The notes: generated by a model not told the origin, from the sequence alone. A stretch of 64,000 nucleotides of DNA from Pseudactinotalea sp. HY158 (GCF_009660225.1 NZ_CP045920.1:2170001-2234000); one strand, 5' to 3'; shown: positions 1 through 9,178, counted from the stretch's first letter. Made by a program: numbers and translations.

Positions 1-1
1 G

Positions 2-598
2 GCCGAGCGTGCCTGGACGCGCGCGCATCCGGGGCCGGCCGTGCTCGGCGGCCCGAGTCCCGCCCCGCCGGACCTGCGCGGGCTGCCCCGCCGCGCCCGG
101 CTCGTGAACGAGGCGATGCTGTGGGCGCGGGCCGGGCGGCCGGCCGCACCGGGCTCCGACCCGGCGACACGACCCGCACACCGACCCGCGCACGGGCCCG
201 CACACGGGCCCACCCGGCCCGCGCCCCGGAACGGAGCCGTCCCGATCCTCACCGGAATCCCGGGCTCCCCCGGCCGCTACCGCGGGGCCGTGCGCATCGT
301 CGACGGCGAGGCGGACGCGGGCACGCTGCGCGGCGGGGAGGTCCTCGTCACGCGCATGACCGATCCGGCCTGGTCGGCGCTGTTCCCGCTCGCGGGAGCG
401 CTCGTGACGGACATCGGCGGCGAGCTCTCCCACGCGGCCATCGTGGCCCGGGAATACGGAATCCCGGCGGTCCTGGGAACGGTCGCTGCGACGTCCACGC
501 TGCGCGACGGCGAGCCCGTCGAGGTCGACGGCACCGCCGGCATGGTCTTCGGGCGCGGCGGAGACGCCGCCACGCCACCGTGGAAGGAGTCGTCATGA
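2..598 (+). CDS. PEP-utilising enzyme, C-terminal part (5' end outside window)
   Basis: This is the C-terminal end of a phosphoenolpyruvate synthase / pyruvate phosphate dikinase-like protein; the frame is open from the first bases, so the start lies upstream. The last ~100 codons form the swivelling phospho-histidine domain: VLVTRMTDPAWSALFP, then GGELSHAAIVAREYGIPAV, whose SH is the phosphorylated histidine of the family. A low-complexity Pro/Arg linker of about 70 residues (GTRPAHRPAHGP-type repeats) precedes it. The stop overlaps the ATG of the next gene (ATGA), so the two are translationally coupled. The 832-aa enzyme at 46917-49415 has the same domain. Without the N-terminus I cannot tell PEP synthase from a drug phosphotransferase. 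Confidence 0.85.
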   Translation, partial: AERAWTRAHPGPAVLGGPSPAPPDLRGLPRRARLVNEAMLWARAGRPAAPGSDPATRPAHRPAHGPAHGPTRPAPRNGAVPILTGIPGSPGRYRGAVRIVDGEADAGTLRGGEVLVTRMTDPAWSALFPLAGALVTDIGGELSHAAIVAREYGIPAVLGTVAATSTLRDGEPVEVDGTAGMVFGRGGDAATPPWKESS

Positions 599-1065
599 CC
601 ACCGCAACAAGAAATCGTGCCGGCCACGAGCCCGCGCCGGTCCCCGCCGTCGCGGGGTACCGGAGCGGATTCGACACGGCACAGCGCTGGCTCGCGCTGC
701 TCGGCGTCGTGCTGTGCGCGCTCCAGATCGGCTTCGCCGCCCTGGGATTCTGGGGCGCCCAGGCCGCGGGCGGCGGCGAGGACGCCACCCGGGCCGCCTT
801 CGCCCCGCACGGCGAGCTCGGAACCGCGCTCGGCTACCTCGCCCTGCTCGTGCTCGTCACCGGCCTCCTGGCCCGCTCGGGCTGGAAGTCGTGGGTGATC
901 CCGCTCGTGCTCGCCGTGCTGCTCTTCGCGGTGCAGGGAATGCTCGTCGGGCTCGGCTTCGAGGTAAGCAGGTGGTTCGGGTTCGTGCACGCGCTCAGCG
1001 GAACGGTCATCACCGCCGGCTTCGTCTGGCTCATGCTCGACCGGTTCCGGGCGCCGCTGCGCTGA
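595..1065 (+). CDS. Small four-helix membrane protein (DUF6220-like)
   Basis: A 156-aa hydrophobic protein begins at the ATG that overlaps the stop of the PEP-utilising enzyme. I see four likely membrane segments: WLALLGVVLCALQIGFAALG, LGYLALLVLVTGLL, WVIPLVLAVLLFAVQGMLVG and FVHALSGTVITAGFVWLML. The layout resembles small DUF6220-type membrane proteins, but no catalytic motif is visible. Its function is unknown. The coupling to the PEP-utilising enzyme suggests a shared process. Its last 35 bp overlap the 3' end of the convergent antiporter gene. Confidence 0.75.
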   Translation: MTTATRNRAGHEPAPVPAVAGYRSGFDTAQRWLALLGVVLCALQIGFAALGFWGAQAAGGGEDATRAAFAPHGELGTALGYLALLVLVTGLLARSGWKSWVIPLVLAVLLFAVQGMLVGLGFEVSRWFGFVHALSGTVITAGFVWLMLDRFRAPLR

Positions 1066-2341
1066 CTCCCGCCGGCTCGCCCTCGCCGTCCTCCCCCGCG
1101 CGGGCGGCGAGGGCGCCCTCACCCTCCCGGGCGCTCCGGGCGTCCTCGACCCGCCGGGTGGCCTCGCGGGGGGTGAACCACAGGCTCCCGACGGTCATGA
1201 CGAGGGTCGTGGCCACGACCACGAAGAACACGATCCCGTCGCTGAAGGCGTTGACGGTCATGCTCGCGGGGATCGAGTAGAACAGCACGACCGTCACGAG
1301 CCCGCGCGGGGCGAAGAACAGCTCGGGCAGCACGTGGTGGCGCACGAAGATCCGCAGGTACACGTACCGGGCGGCGAAGATCGTGGCCACGATCGCGGCC
1401 CCGACCGCCACGACGCGCCCGTCCCCGAGCACCCGCACGTCGATCGTGTACCCGAACAGGGTGAAGAACACGGTGCGCACGAGGAAGGCCGACTCGCTCG
1501 TGACGGACTTGATCGTCTCGGTCGCCCGCTCCACCGACCCCGGGTCGAGGTAGCGGTGCAGCGGCCGATGCCGGCTCTGCCCCCAGTTGTTGATGATGAG
1601 CCCGAAGATGAGCACGGTGAGCAGGGTCGGGGTGTTGAAGAGGTGCCCGAGCGCGTACACGAGCATGAGCACCGGGTGGATGAGGAAGGCCTTGATGTGC
1701 ACCTTGACCTTCGCGAGCAGCACGACGAGCAGCACCGACACGATCACCGAGACCACGAGCGCCAGCGCGATGCTGCCCACGTTGAGCGCGACGAGCCCGA
1801 TCGAGAATCCGCCGCCGGCCACGAGCACGTTGAACAGCAGGATCCCGAAGATGTCCGACAGCGCGGACTCGTAGGTGAGGAACTCGCGCTTGTCCTCGCT
1901 CAGGTAGCCGATGCTCGAGGCCACGATGGTCGAGCTGATGACCGCCAGCGGCGCGGCGTAGACGAAGCTGGTCAGCCACGGCAGGTCGAGCAGGCCGTGG
2001 ACGACCGCGGCGATGCCGGTGATCGAGATCGCCAGCACGAACAGCGCGGACGCCGTCGCCCGCCGCACGAGCGGCAGCTTGCGCCGGGAGACGTTCAGGT
2101 CGAGCCCGGCCTCGAGCAGGATGAGGATGAGCCCGAGCACCCCGAAGAACTGGATGAAGTCGAGCGGCACCTCGACGTGCCGGTCGAGGGAGGTGAGCAG
2201 CTCGCGGATGCCCACCCCGAGCAGCAGGAGCATGAGCACCGTGGGGATCCGGGTCTTCGTGCTGATCAACTGGAACACGTAGGAGCAGATCACCAGCACG
2301 CTCAGGGCCGTGATGGCGAGGTAGACGTCGAACTCGATCAT
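1031..2341 (-). CDS. Cation:proton antiporter (CPA-type membrane protein)
   Basis: A 436-aa integral membrane protein with about 12 hydrophobic segments. It opens with an N-terminal helix followed by KTRIPTVLMLLLLGVGIRELL and FGVLGLILILLEAGLDLNV, the layout of NhaP/Kef-type sodium or potassium:proton antiporters. The core shows SSTIVASSIGYLSEDKREFLTYESALSDIFGILLFN, in which the acidic ESALSD segment resembles the ion-binding helix of the family. The C-terminus is a short hydrophilic tail without an obvious TrkA-N domain. It probably exchanges Na+ or K+ for H+ at the membrane; the ion cannot be predicted from sequence. Confidence 0.85.
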   Translation of the reverse strand: MIEFDVYLAITALSVLVICSYVFQLISTKTRIPTVLMLLLLGVGIRELLTSLDRHVEVPLDFIQFFGVLGLILILLEAGLDLNVSRRKLPLVRRATASALFVLAISITGIAAVVHGLLDLPWLTSFVYAAPLAVISSTIVASSIGYLSEDKREFLTYESALSDIFGILLFNVLVAGGGFSIGLVALNVGSIALALVVSVIVSVLLVVLLAKVKVHIKAFLIHPVLMLVYALGHLFNTPTLLTVLIFGLIINNWGQSRHRPLHRYLDPGSVERATETIKSVTSESAFLVRTVFFTLFGYTIDVRVLGDGRVVAVGAAIVATIFAARYVYLRIFVRHHVLPELFFAPRGLVTVVLFYSIPASMTVNAFSDGIVFFVVVATTLVMTVGSLWFTPREATRRVEDARSAREGEGALAARAGEDGEGEPAGVSAAAPGTGRA

Positions 2342-2520
2342 GAGGGCCCTCGGTCGGTGTCGGGTGACGGTGCGCCCGGCTGGTCGAAGCAGCCGGCTGA
2401 AACGCTCAGCCGCCCACCGTAGCGAGTCCCCGCCGCGACGGCAGCTTGCGTGAGATTTCTCTCGTATGGACGACGCCCGCTCACCCGCCGCGCGAGCTCG
2501 CCGATCGCTCCGGTCCGGTC

Positions 2521-2570
2521 CAGCCCGACCCAGCCCGACCCAGCCCGGCCGCTACCGGCCGCTACCGGCC
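2521..2570. repeat. Short tandem decamer repeats upstream of the GH15 gene
   Basis: Three consecutive decamers (CAGCCCGACC, CAGCCCGACC, CAGCCCGGCC) are followed by two copies of GCTACCGGCC, all in exact 10-bp register. The block lies in the 304-bp gap between the antiporter start and the GH15 start, which otherwise holds only promoter-like sequence. Confidence 0.7.
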
Positions 2571-2633
2571 CCGATTCGGGCGGATCGGGCAGGCGAAGTC
2601 GCCGGTCCCGTGCCGCAACCCTGGTCAGGCGTC

Positions 2634-2648
2634 TACGGTGGAGGGGTG
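2634..2648 (+). promoter_or_regulatory. Possible leaderless -10 element of the GH15 gene
   Basis: TACGGT (2634-2639) fits the actinobacterial TANNNT -10 consensus and ends 6 nt before the GTG start at 2646. The purine-rich GGAGGG between them is too close to the start to act as a normal ribosome binding site, so a leaderless transcript is the simpler reading. No convincing -35 is seen. Confidence 0.4.
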
Positions 2649-4466
2649 AGTACTCCCATCGGCGACTATGCACTCCTGTCCGATCGACGCTCCAGTCTGC
2701 TCGTCTCCCGCACGGGCAGCATCGACTGGCTGTGCCTGCCACGGATGGACTCCGCCGCCGTGTTCTCGGCGCTGCTCGGCACCGAGGAGCACGGCCGCTG
2801 GCTCATGGCCCCGCGCGAGGGCGAGGTGCTCGGCCGGCACTACGAACCGGGCACGTTCGTGCTCGTCACGCGCTGGCGGACGCCGACCGGCGAGGCGGAG
2901 GTCACCGAGTTCATGCCCCCGGTCGACGGCCGCTCGGACCTCGTGCGGCACGTGCGCTGCCTCTCCGGCACGGTGCAGATCGACCACGAGCTCGTGCTGC
3001 GCCCGAACTACGGCTCGACCGTGCCGTGGGTGCGCCGGGTCCACGACGACGACGGCTCCTATCTCGAGGCGATCGCCGGACCGGACGCCTACATCCTCCA
3101 CGGCCCGCGGCTCGAGGCCGCCGACACCCGGCACCGGGGTTCGTTCGAGCTCCACGCCGGGCACTCCCACTCGTGGGTGCTCACCTGGGTGCCGTCCCAT
3201 GTCGGCGGGTGCACGCCGGTCGACGTGCGCGAGGCGCTGCGCCAGACCCGCCAGTACTGGCAGGACTGGAGCGCCCAGATCGAGGCGGGCGGGTCGTGGG
3301 CGGGCGTCGTGCGCCGTTCCCTGCTCGTGCTGCGGGCGCTGACCAACGACGAGACCGGCGGGATCGTCGCCGCGCCCACGACCAGCCTGCCGGAGGATCC
3401 CGGCGGGGAGCGCAACTGGGACTACCGGTTCTGCTGGCTGCGGGACTCGGCCCTGACGCTCGAGGCGCTGCTGCTGCACGGGCGGACCGAGGGTGCCCTC
3501 CACTGGCGCAACTGGCTGCTGCGGGCCGTCGCCGGCGACCCGGAGGACCTGCAGATCATGTACGGCATCGCCGGCGAGCGCGAGCTGCCCGAACGCATCC
3601 TCGACCACCTCCCCGGATACGCCGACTCCCGGCCGGTGCGGGTGGGCAACGCGGCGGTCAACCAGTTCCAGGCCGACGTCGTGGGCGAGGTGATCATCGC
3701 CCTGGCCAAGCTGCGCGAGGCCGGCGTGGAGGAGGACGACTTCTCGTGGCCGCTGCAGCGGGCGATGATCGACCACGTGGTGCGCCACAGTGACGACAAG
3801 GACCAGGGGCTGTGGGAGATGCGCGGCGATCCCCACTACTTCACCCATTCCCGGGTGATGATGTGGGCCGCGCTGGACCGCGGGGTGCGCGCCTGCACCG
3901 ACTACGGCCTGCCGGGCCCCGCCCGCGAATGGGCGGCGCTGCGGGAGCGGCTGCGCGCGGAGATCCTCTCGAAGGGCATCAGCGCCGAGACCGGCGGCTT
4001 CACCCAGACCTACGACAACGCCGAGGTGGACGCCTCCCTCCTGCAGATCCCCCAGACCGGCTTCATCGCCTACGACGACCCGATCATGCTCGCGACCGTG
4101 GCCCAGATCGAGCGCGACCTCACCAAGCACGGCCTGCTGCTGCGCTATCGCACCACCGGCACCGACGGGCTCGCCGGCGACGAGCACCCGTTCCTCGCCT
4201 GCTCCTTCTGGCTCGTCGAGCAGTACGCCAAGAGCGGCCGGATCCCCGAGGCGTACGAGCTCATGGACCGGCTCGTCGAATGCACCTCCGAGCTCGGCCT
4301 GCTCGCGGAGGAGTACGACCCGGCCGGGCAGTTCCACATCGGCAACTTCCCGCAGGCGTTCAGCCACCTCACCCTCGTGCGGGCGGCCGACGCCGTGCTC
4401 TCCGCGGAGATCGAGCAGGTGGGCCACGCGTTCAACGAGACCACGACCGAGCAGGAGACCCCATGA
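2646..4466 (+). CDS. GH15 family glycoside hydrolase (glucoamylase/trehalase type)
   Basis: A 606-aa protein of the normal GH15 length. It starts STPIGDYALLSDRRSSLLVS and has the family hallmarks GSIDWLCLPRMDS near the N-terminus, RNWDYRFCWLRDSALTLEAL in the middle of the (alpha/alpha)6 barrel, GLWEMRG (candidate general-acid Glu) and EEYDPAGQFHIGNFPQAFSH near the C-terminus (candidate base Glu). There is no signal peptide, so it is cytoplasmic. Actinobacterial homologues hydrolyse trehalose or alpha-glucans to glucose. The GTG at 2646 was chosen because family members begin just before PIGDYALLSD. The stop overlaps the glucose-6-phosphate dehydrogenase start, so glucose release may feed the pentose-phosphate pathway. 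Confidence 0.9.
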   Translation: MSTPIGDYALLSDRRSSLLVSRTGSIDWLCLPRMDSAAVFSALLGTEEHGRWLMAPREGEVLGRHYEPGTFVLVTRWRTPTGEAEVTEFMPPVDGRSDLVRHVRCLSGTVQIDHELVLRPNYGSTVPWVRRVHDDDGSYLEAIAGPDAYILHGPRLEAADTRHRGSFELHAGHSHSWVLTWVPSHVGGCTPVDVREALRQTRQYWQDWSAQIEAGGSWAGVVRRSLLVLRALTNDETGGIVAAPTTSLPEDPGGERNWDYRFCWLRDSALTLEALLLHGRTEGALHWRNWLLRAVAGDPEDLQIMYGIAGERELPERILDHLPGYADSRPVRVGNAAVNQFQADVVGEVIIALAKLREAGVEEDDFSWPLQRAMIDHVVRHSDDKDQGLWEMRGDPHYFTHSRVMMWAALDRGVRACTDYGLPGPAREWAALRERLRAEILSKGISAETGGFTQTYDNAEVDASLLQIPQTGFIAYDDPIMLATVAQIERDLTKHGLLLRYRTTGTDGLAGDEHPFLACSFWLVEQYAKSGRIPEAYELMDRLVECTSELGLLAEEYDPAGQFHIGNFPQAFSHLTLVRAADAVLSAEIEQVGHAFNETTTEQETP

Positions 4467-5848
4467 CCACCCCGACGACCCTCCTCGTGCTCGGCGCCTC
4501 CGGCGACCTGACGCGCCGGCTCCTGCTCCCCGGGCTCGGGTCGCTCCTCGAACGCGACCCGGACCGGCCGCTGCGGATCGTCGGCGCCGACCGCGCGGAC
4601 CTGGGCGCAGACGGCTTCGCCGACCGGCTCGGCGAGGCGCTGGCGGAGGGAGGGGCGAGCGACGCCGTCCTCGCTCGACATCGCGAGAGCGACTACCACC
4701 GCCTCGACGTGACCGACGCCGACGAGTTCGCGCGGGTGCTGGCCGACGTCGCGGGCGACGCGAATGAGCGGCTCGTGCTGTACTTCGCGCTGCCGCCGGC
4801 GGTCACCGAGCGGGCGTGCCACGCGCTCACCCACTGCGACCTGCCCCCGGACACGCACCTGGCGATGGAGAAGCCGTTCGGCCGCGATCAGGAGAGCGCG
4901 CGGGCGCTGAACGAGCTCGTGGCCCGCCTCGTGCCGGACGAGCGGGTGCACCGGGTCGATCACTTCCTCGGCAAGTCGACCGTGATCGACGTGATGGCGC
5001 TGCGGTTCGCGAACCGGATGACCCAGGCGGTATGGAGCGCCGATCACATCGCGGCGATCGAGATCGCCTACGACGAGGCGCTCGCGCTCGAGGGCCGGGC
5101 CGGCTACTACGACCACGCGGGCGCGCTCGTCGACATGATCCAATCGCACCTGCTGCAGGTCATGGCGGTCGTGGCGATGGAGCCGCCCTCGCAGATCACG
5201 GGGCGGGAGCTGCGGGACGCGAAGTCCGCGGTGTTGCGCGCCACCCGGCTCTGGGGCGGGGACGCGGCCACGGCGAGCCGGCGCGGCCGCTACACGGCCG
5301 GCACCATCGGTGAGCGGCACGTGCCGAACTACCTCGACGAGACCGGGGTCGATCCCGCCCGCGACACCGAGACGATGGCGCAGGTGACGGTCGAGGTGGT
5401 CAATCAGCGCTGGCGGGGCGTGCCGATCACGCTGCGCTCCGGCAAGGCGCTCGGGCACACGCACAAGCAGATCGTCATCACGTTCGAGGACGTGCGGCAC
5501 CTGCCGGAGGGGTTCCGCGGCGCGGACACCCGCGACCGGCTCATCATCGGCCTCGACCCGGACGTGATGGAGCTGCGGCTCACGACCAACGGCACCGAGG
5601 ACCCCTTCGAGCTCGAGCAGAGCACGTTCGCCACCGAGCTGCGCCGCGCCGAGCTCACGGCCTACGGCGAGGTGCTCGCCGCGATCCTCGACGGGGAGGC
5701 GATGCTCTCCGTGCGGGGGGATGCGGCCGAGGAGTGCTGGCGGCTGACCGACGAGGTGCTCGCCGCCTGGAAGGCCGGAACCGTGCCGATGGAGGACTAC
5801 GAGGCGGGCTCCCCGGTGCCCGGGGACTGGGGGCCGGCGCTCGGCTGA
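4463..5848 (+). CDS. zwf: Glucose-6-phosphate 1-dehydrogenase
   Basis: A 461-aa cytoplasmic enzyme that oxidises glucose-6-phosphate to 6-phosphogluconolactone with NADP+. It shows the N-terminal nucleotide-binding motif GASGDLTRRLLLPGL, the EKPFGRD segment, and the active-site sequence RVDHFLGKST, where the family usually reads RIDHYLGKE, so the residue after the catalytic Lys differs. HVPNYLDETGVD and FRSGKALG-like GVPITLRSGKALG follow. The ATG overlaps the GH15 stop by 4 bp, so the two genes form a coupled pair. Many actinobacteria carry more than one zwf, and the DHFLGKS variation suggests this may be a secondary copy. Confidence 0.9.
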   Translation: MTTPTTLLVLGASGDLTRRLLLPGLGSLLERDPDRPLRIVGADRADLGADGFADRLGEALAEGGASDAVLARHRESDYHRLDVTDADEFARVLADVAGDANERLVLYFALPPAVTERACHALTHCDLPPDTHLAMEKPFGRDQESARALNELVARLVPDERVHRVDHFLGKSTVIDVMALRFANRMTQAVWSADHIAAIEIAYDEALALEGRAGYYDHAGALVDMIQSHLLQVMAVVAMEPPSQITGRELRDAKSAVLRATRLWGGDAATASRRGRYTAGTIGERHVPNYLDETGVDPARDTETMAQVTVEVVNQRWRGVPITLRSGKALGHTHKQIVITFEDVRHLPEGFRGADTRDRLIIGLDPDVMELRLTTNGTEDPFELEQSTFATELRRAELTAYGEVLAAILDGEAMLSVRGDAAEECWRLTDEVLAAWKAGTVPMEDYEAGSPVPGDWGPALG

Positions 5849-5857
5849 TACCGCGGT

Positions 5858-5915
5858 GCCGAACGCGGGACTCCGTCGAGGCCGGCTGCGACCCGCACGG
5901 AATCCCGCGTTCGGC
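5858..5915. terminator. Bidirectional terminator-like stem between convergent genes
   Basis: The arms at 5858-5876 (GCCGAACGCGGGACTCCGT) and 5897-5915 are reverse complements at 18 of 19 positions, around a 20-nt loop. The stem lies exactly between the convergent ends of zwf and the adenosine-deaminase-like gene. Confidence 0.75.
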
Positions 5916-5920
5916 GGCCC

Positions 5921-7042
5921 TCAGGCCGGCCGGCCCGCGAGCAGGTCGGCGATCTCGGCCTCGGAGCGGGCCCGCAGCTCGCTCTTCGCCGGCTCGGGCA
6001 GCCAGCAGGCGTCGATCCCCGCGAGGGCCATCCGGCCGAGGTGCTCCAGACTCGTGCCGATCTGCTCGTGCTGGATGAGGTACTCGTTCAGGAGCGTGGT
6101 CGGGAACATCGCCGGGTCGTCCGAGGCGGGGAACACGTTGATCCCGGCCTCGATCATCGCCGCGATCGACGCGCGCCGCCACGGCCGCCAGGAGCGCCGG
6201 GAGGTGGTCGAGGCGACCGTGAACGGCACCTGCTCCGCCCGCATCCGGGCCACCACCTCGTCGTCCTCGAGGATGAAGTAGCCGTGGTCGAGCCGGTCGC
6301 AGCCGAGCACGTCGAGGCAGGTGACCGCGTTCGTCGCGGCCGGCACGTGCTCGCTCGTGTGGGCGGTGCGCCCGAGCCCGGCGGCGCCCGCGAGCGCGTA
6401 GGCCTCGGCGAACCGTTCCGGCGGGCCGGAGTTCTCCAGGTTGTCCAGGCCGATCCCGACGACGTACTCGTGCGGGTGCTCGACCACGGTGCGGATCCAC
6501 TCGAGCGCCTCCTGCGCGGAGCCGGACCGGTCGATCGCCGCGAGCATCCGGGCCGTCATGGCGAACTCGCGCTCGGCCCGGCGGATCCCATCCGCCATCG
6601 CCTCGACCACGCCCGCGTACCCGATCGGGGCGAGGTGGCCGGGGATCATGTCGAAGGAGAACTCGAGGTGCCGGGTGCCCGAGCCGAGGAACGCGTCCGC
6701 GCACGCCTCGTAGGCGATCCGGGACAGGTCCTCGGGGGTGCGCACCACGGCCCGCACCCATTCGGAGGCCTGGAACAGCGAGTAGGACGTCTTCGGTTCG
6801 TCGGGGCTGCGGCCCTGCGGCATCGGGATGCGGGTGCTGCGGTACAGCTCCGGATCCGGCGGGCGGGAATTGATGCCCGCGTAGATCGCCTCGGGGCTCT
6901 CCGGCAGGTCGAGCCGCTCGCGCCGGGCCAGTTCGCCGAACGTGGCCGCACGCACCGTGCCGAGCAGGTGGCAGTGCAGGTCGACCTTCGGCAGCCGGGT
7001 GAGCAGGTCGGTCGGGTTCGGGGCGGGCACCGGCTCAGCCAC
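5921..7042 (-). CDS. Adenosine deaminase-like metallohydrolase
   Basis: A 373-aa member of the adenosine/adenine deaminase family. The zinc ligands and catalytic residues are in place: KVDLHCHLLGT (HxH), TAHTSE (the family HAGE motif with His and Glu kept but AG replaced by TS), DRLDHGYF (His) and ASDDPAMF (Asp-Asp). It should deaminate a purine base or nucleoside, or a related compound; the changed HAGE and the missing CPTSN motif argue against plain adenosine deaminase. It overlaps the end of the upstream binding-protein gene by 8 bp and closes the ABC transporter operon. A coupled uptake and deamination of the transported compound is therefore plausible. Confidence 0.8.
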   Translation of the reverse strand: MAEPVPAPNPTDLLTRLPKVDLHCHLLGTVRAATFGELARRERLDLPESPEAIYAGINSRPPDPELYRSTRIPMPQGRSPDEPKTSYSLFQASEWVRAVVRTPEDLSRIAYEACADAFLGSGTRHLEFSFDMIPGHLAPIGYAGVVEAMADGIRRAEREFAMTARMLAAIDRSGSAQEALEWIRTVVEHPHEYVVGIGLDNLENSGPPERFAEAYALAGAAGLGRTAHTSEHVPAATNAVTCLDVLGCDRLDHGYFILEDDEVVARMRAEQVPFTVASTTSRRSWRPWRRASIAAMIEAGINVFPASDDPAMFPTTLLNEYLIQHEQIGTSLEHLGRMALAGIDACWLPEPAKSELRARSEAEIADLLAGRPA

Positions 7043-8114
7043 CGACGACCTCGCGGGCGAAGCGCTCGACCCACACGTCGCGGTTCGGCACGATCTCGCG
7101 CGGGTCGAGGGTCTCGTAGCCGGCGCCGGTCGGGTCCTGGGCGATGTCGCCGACGACGTCGATGATCTCCTGCGGGAACTCGATGCCGAGGTTGACCGGC
7201 AGGTCGCCGACGATCTCCGCGGAGGCCTGCTGCGCCTCGACCCCGAGCAGGAAGTCGATGAACTTCGTGGCCCCCTCGACGTTCTCGGCGCCCACCGGGA
7301 TCATCGCCCGGTTCGTGGCCATGTACCGGCCCTGCGCCGGGGCGGTCCACGCGATCGGCTCGCCGGCCGCGACGAGCTCGGTGGCGAACCCGTTGAGCGC
7401 GTCGCCGGCGACGATCTCGCCCTGGGTGAGCAGGTTCGTCATCTCCGTGGTGGAGCTGTAGAACTGCAGGATGTTCGGGGCCCACTCGCCGAGGGTCGCG
7501 AAGGCGGCGTCGACGTCGTAGGGGCCGGAGCCGACGCTCGCGGCGACCCCGGAGACCATGAGCTGCCCGGCCGTGACCGAGATGTCGGGCAGCGCGAGCC
7601 GGCCCGCATAGTCCGCGTTCGCGTAGAGGTCCCAGGAGGCGGCCTCCTCGGCGGTGAGCTCGTCGGTGTTGTACATGGTGCCGTTGAGCTGGTAGCTGTA
7701 CGCGGGGCCGGAGTACTGCTCCGAGACCGCGAACGGGGCGATCTCGTCCATGGTCGGCACGTCCGCGGCCGTGACCGGCTGGAAGAGGCCCTCCTCCTCG
7801 CCCATCCCGGCGTAGGTGTCGGAGATGAGCATGACGTCGACGCCGTTCGAACCGTCGGCGAGGGAGAGCTGGGAGAGCCGGTCGGCGTTCGAGCCGGTGT
7901 CGATCTCCACCTCGATGCCGGTGGCCTCGGTGAACGGGTCGAGCACCGCCTGGGTGAACTCCTCCACCCCGAACGGGAACGTGGAGACGACGATGCTCGC
8001 CGATCCGCCGGCGTCACCGCCCGACTGCTCGCCCGAGTCGCTGCATCCGGCCACGGTGAGGGTGGCGGCCAGCACCGCGGCTCCGGTGCCGAGGATCTGT
8101 CGCTGAGTGATCAT
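7035..8114 (-). CDS. ABC transporter substrate-binding lipoprotein (PotD/AfuA-like)
   Basis: A 359-aa lipoprotein. The signal peptide runs MITQRQILGTGAAVLAATLT with the lipobox VAGC at about residues 22-25, then a Ser/Gly/Asp linker. The mature part has the fold of family 8 / polyamine-type binding proteins: SIVVSTFPFGVEEFTQAVLDPF, TGSNADRLSQLSLADGSNGVDVMLI and a C-terminal DPREIVPNRDVWVERF. It captures the ligand outside the cell for the two permeases and ATPase encoded just upstream. The ligand is unknown; polyamine, iron, thiamine and nucleobase transporters share this fold, and the deaminase neighbour favours a purine-like ligand. Confidence 0.85.
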   Translation of the reverse strand: MITQRQILGTGAAVLAATLTVAGCSDSGEQSGGDAGGSASIVVSTFPFGVEEFTQAVLDPFTEATGIEVEIDTGSNADRLSQLSLADGSNGVDVMLISDTYAGMGEEEGLFQPVTAADVPTMDEIAPFAVSEQYSGPAYSYQLNGTMYNTDELTAEEAASWDLYANADYAGRLALPDISVTAGQLMVSGVAASVGSGPYDVDAAFATLGEWAPNILQFYSSTTEMTNLLTQGEIVAGDALNGFATELVAAGEPIAWTAPAQGRYMATNRAMIPVGAENVEGATKFIDFLLGVEAQQASAEIVGDLPVNLGIEFPQEIIDVVGDIAQDPTGAGYETLDPREIVPNRDVWVERFAREVVGG

Positions 8115-8155
8115 GTGGGTGGTCCTTCCGATGGGGGTGGGGCGCTCGGGGCGGG

Positions 8156-9178
8156 TCAGTTCGAGAGGGTGACGACGTGCCGGTCGGGGGCGTGGACGCT
8201 CACCGCGTCGCCGATCCGCAGGTCCGGCACGGTCGTGGCGCGGGAATCGACGAGCAGGCGCACCTCGTCCCCGCTCCGGTCGGTGGCGGTGACGGTCGTG
8301 AGCACGTCGACGCCGCGGTAGACGATGTCGCGCACGTGCCCGGTCAGGGTGAGCGTGGCGGCGTCCGCCGTGTGCCGGGCGTCGGCGGTGCCGGCCGTGT
8401 TCTCCGTGAGGCGCAGGTGCTCGGGCCGCACGGTCGCCCGGCGGCCGCCGGCGAGGGTGAGGAAGTTCTCGTAGCCGAGGAACTCGGCCACGAACCGGTT
8501 CGCGGGGTTCGGGAACACGTCCTGCGGGGCGCCCTGCTGCTGGATCCGGCCGTCCTTCATCAGCACCATCTCGTCGCTCATCTCGAGCGCCTCGTCCTGG
8601 TCGTGGGTCACGAGCACGACGCTCAGTCCCGTCTCGGACTGGATGCGTCGGAGCTCGGCGCGCATCTGGATCCGCAGCCGTGCGTCGAGGTTCGACAGCG
8701 GCTCGTCGAGGAGGAGCAGCTCCGGCTCGATCGCGATCGCCCGGGCGAGGGCGACGCGCTGCTGCTGCCCGCCCGAGAGCTGCTTCGGCTTCTTGCCGGC
8801 CTGATGGGCGAGCCCGACGAGCTCGAGCGACTCGAGCGCCTTGCGGCGACGCGCCTCGGCCGGGACCCGGCGCACCTTGAGGCCGAAGGCCACGTTCTCG
8901 GCCACGGTCATGTGTGGGAAGAGCGCATACGACTGGAAGACCATCCCGAGGTTGCGCTTCTCCGGCGGCGTGGTCGTCGCGTCCGTGCCGTGGATGAGGA
9001 TTCGCCCCGAGTCCGGGGACAGGTAGCCGGCGAGCATCCGCAGGCTCGTGGTCTTGCCGCAGCCCGAGGGGCCGAGCAGCGTGGTCAGCCTGCCCTGCGG
9101 GATCGTCAGGCTCATGTCGTCCACGGCGGTGAAGTCGCCGAAGGACTTGGTGAGGTTCTGGAACTCGGCAGCAGTCAT
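8156..9178 (-). CDS. ABC transporter ATP-binding protein (PotA-like)
   Basis: A 340-aa ATPase with Walker A GPSGCGKTTSLRMLAG (about residues 35-50), Q-loop MVFQSYALFPHMTV, signature LSGGQQQRVALARA, Walker B ELLLLDEPLSNLD and switch His in LVTHDQDEAL. The last ~90 residues form a TOBE-like beta domain (TVRPEHLRL onward). It energises import through the two adjacent permeases. The start at 9178 was chosen because it overlaps the permease stop (ATGA). A longer reading of the same frame runs into the permease gene and is a shadow. Confidence 0.92.
   Translation of the reverse strand: MTAAEFQNLTKSFGDFTAVDDMSLTIPQGRLTTLLGPSGCGKTTSLRMLAGYLSPDSGRILIHGTDATTTPPEKRNLGMVFQSYALFPHMTVAENVAFGLKVRRVPAEARRRKALESLELVGLAHQAGKKPKQLSGGQQQRVALARAIAIEPELLLLDEPLSNLDARLRIQMRAELRRIQSETGLSVVLVTHDQDEALEMSDEMVLMKDGRIQQQGAPQDVFPNPANRFVAEFLGYENFLTLAGGRRATVRPEHLRLTENTAGTADARHTADAATLTLTGHVRDIVYRGVDVLTTVTATDRSGDEVRLLVDSRATTVPDLRIGDAVSVHAPDRHVVTLSN

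Noticed and set aside
1334-2422. Long open frame antisense to the cation:proton antiporter
   Set aside because: It encodes a His/Glu/Asp/Arg-rich low-complexity product typical of the antisense strand of a high-GC gene. The minus strand holds the recognisable membrane protein.
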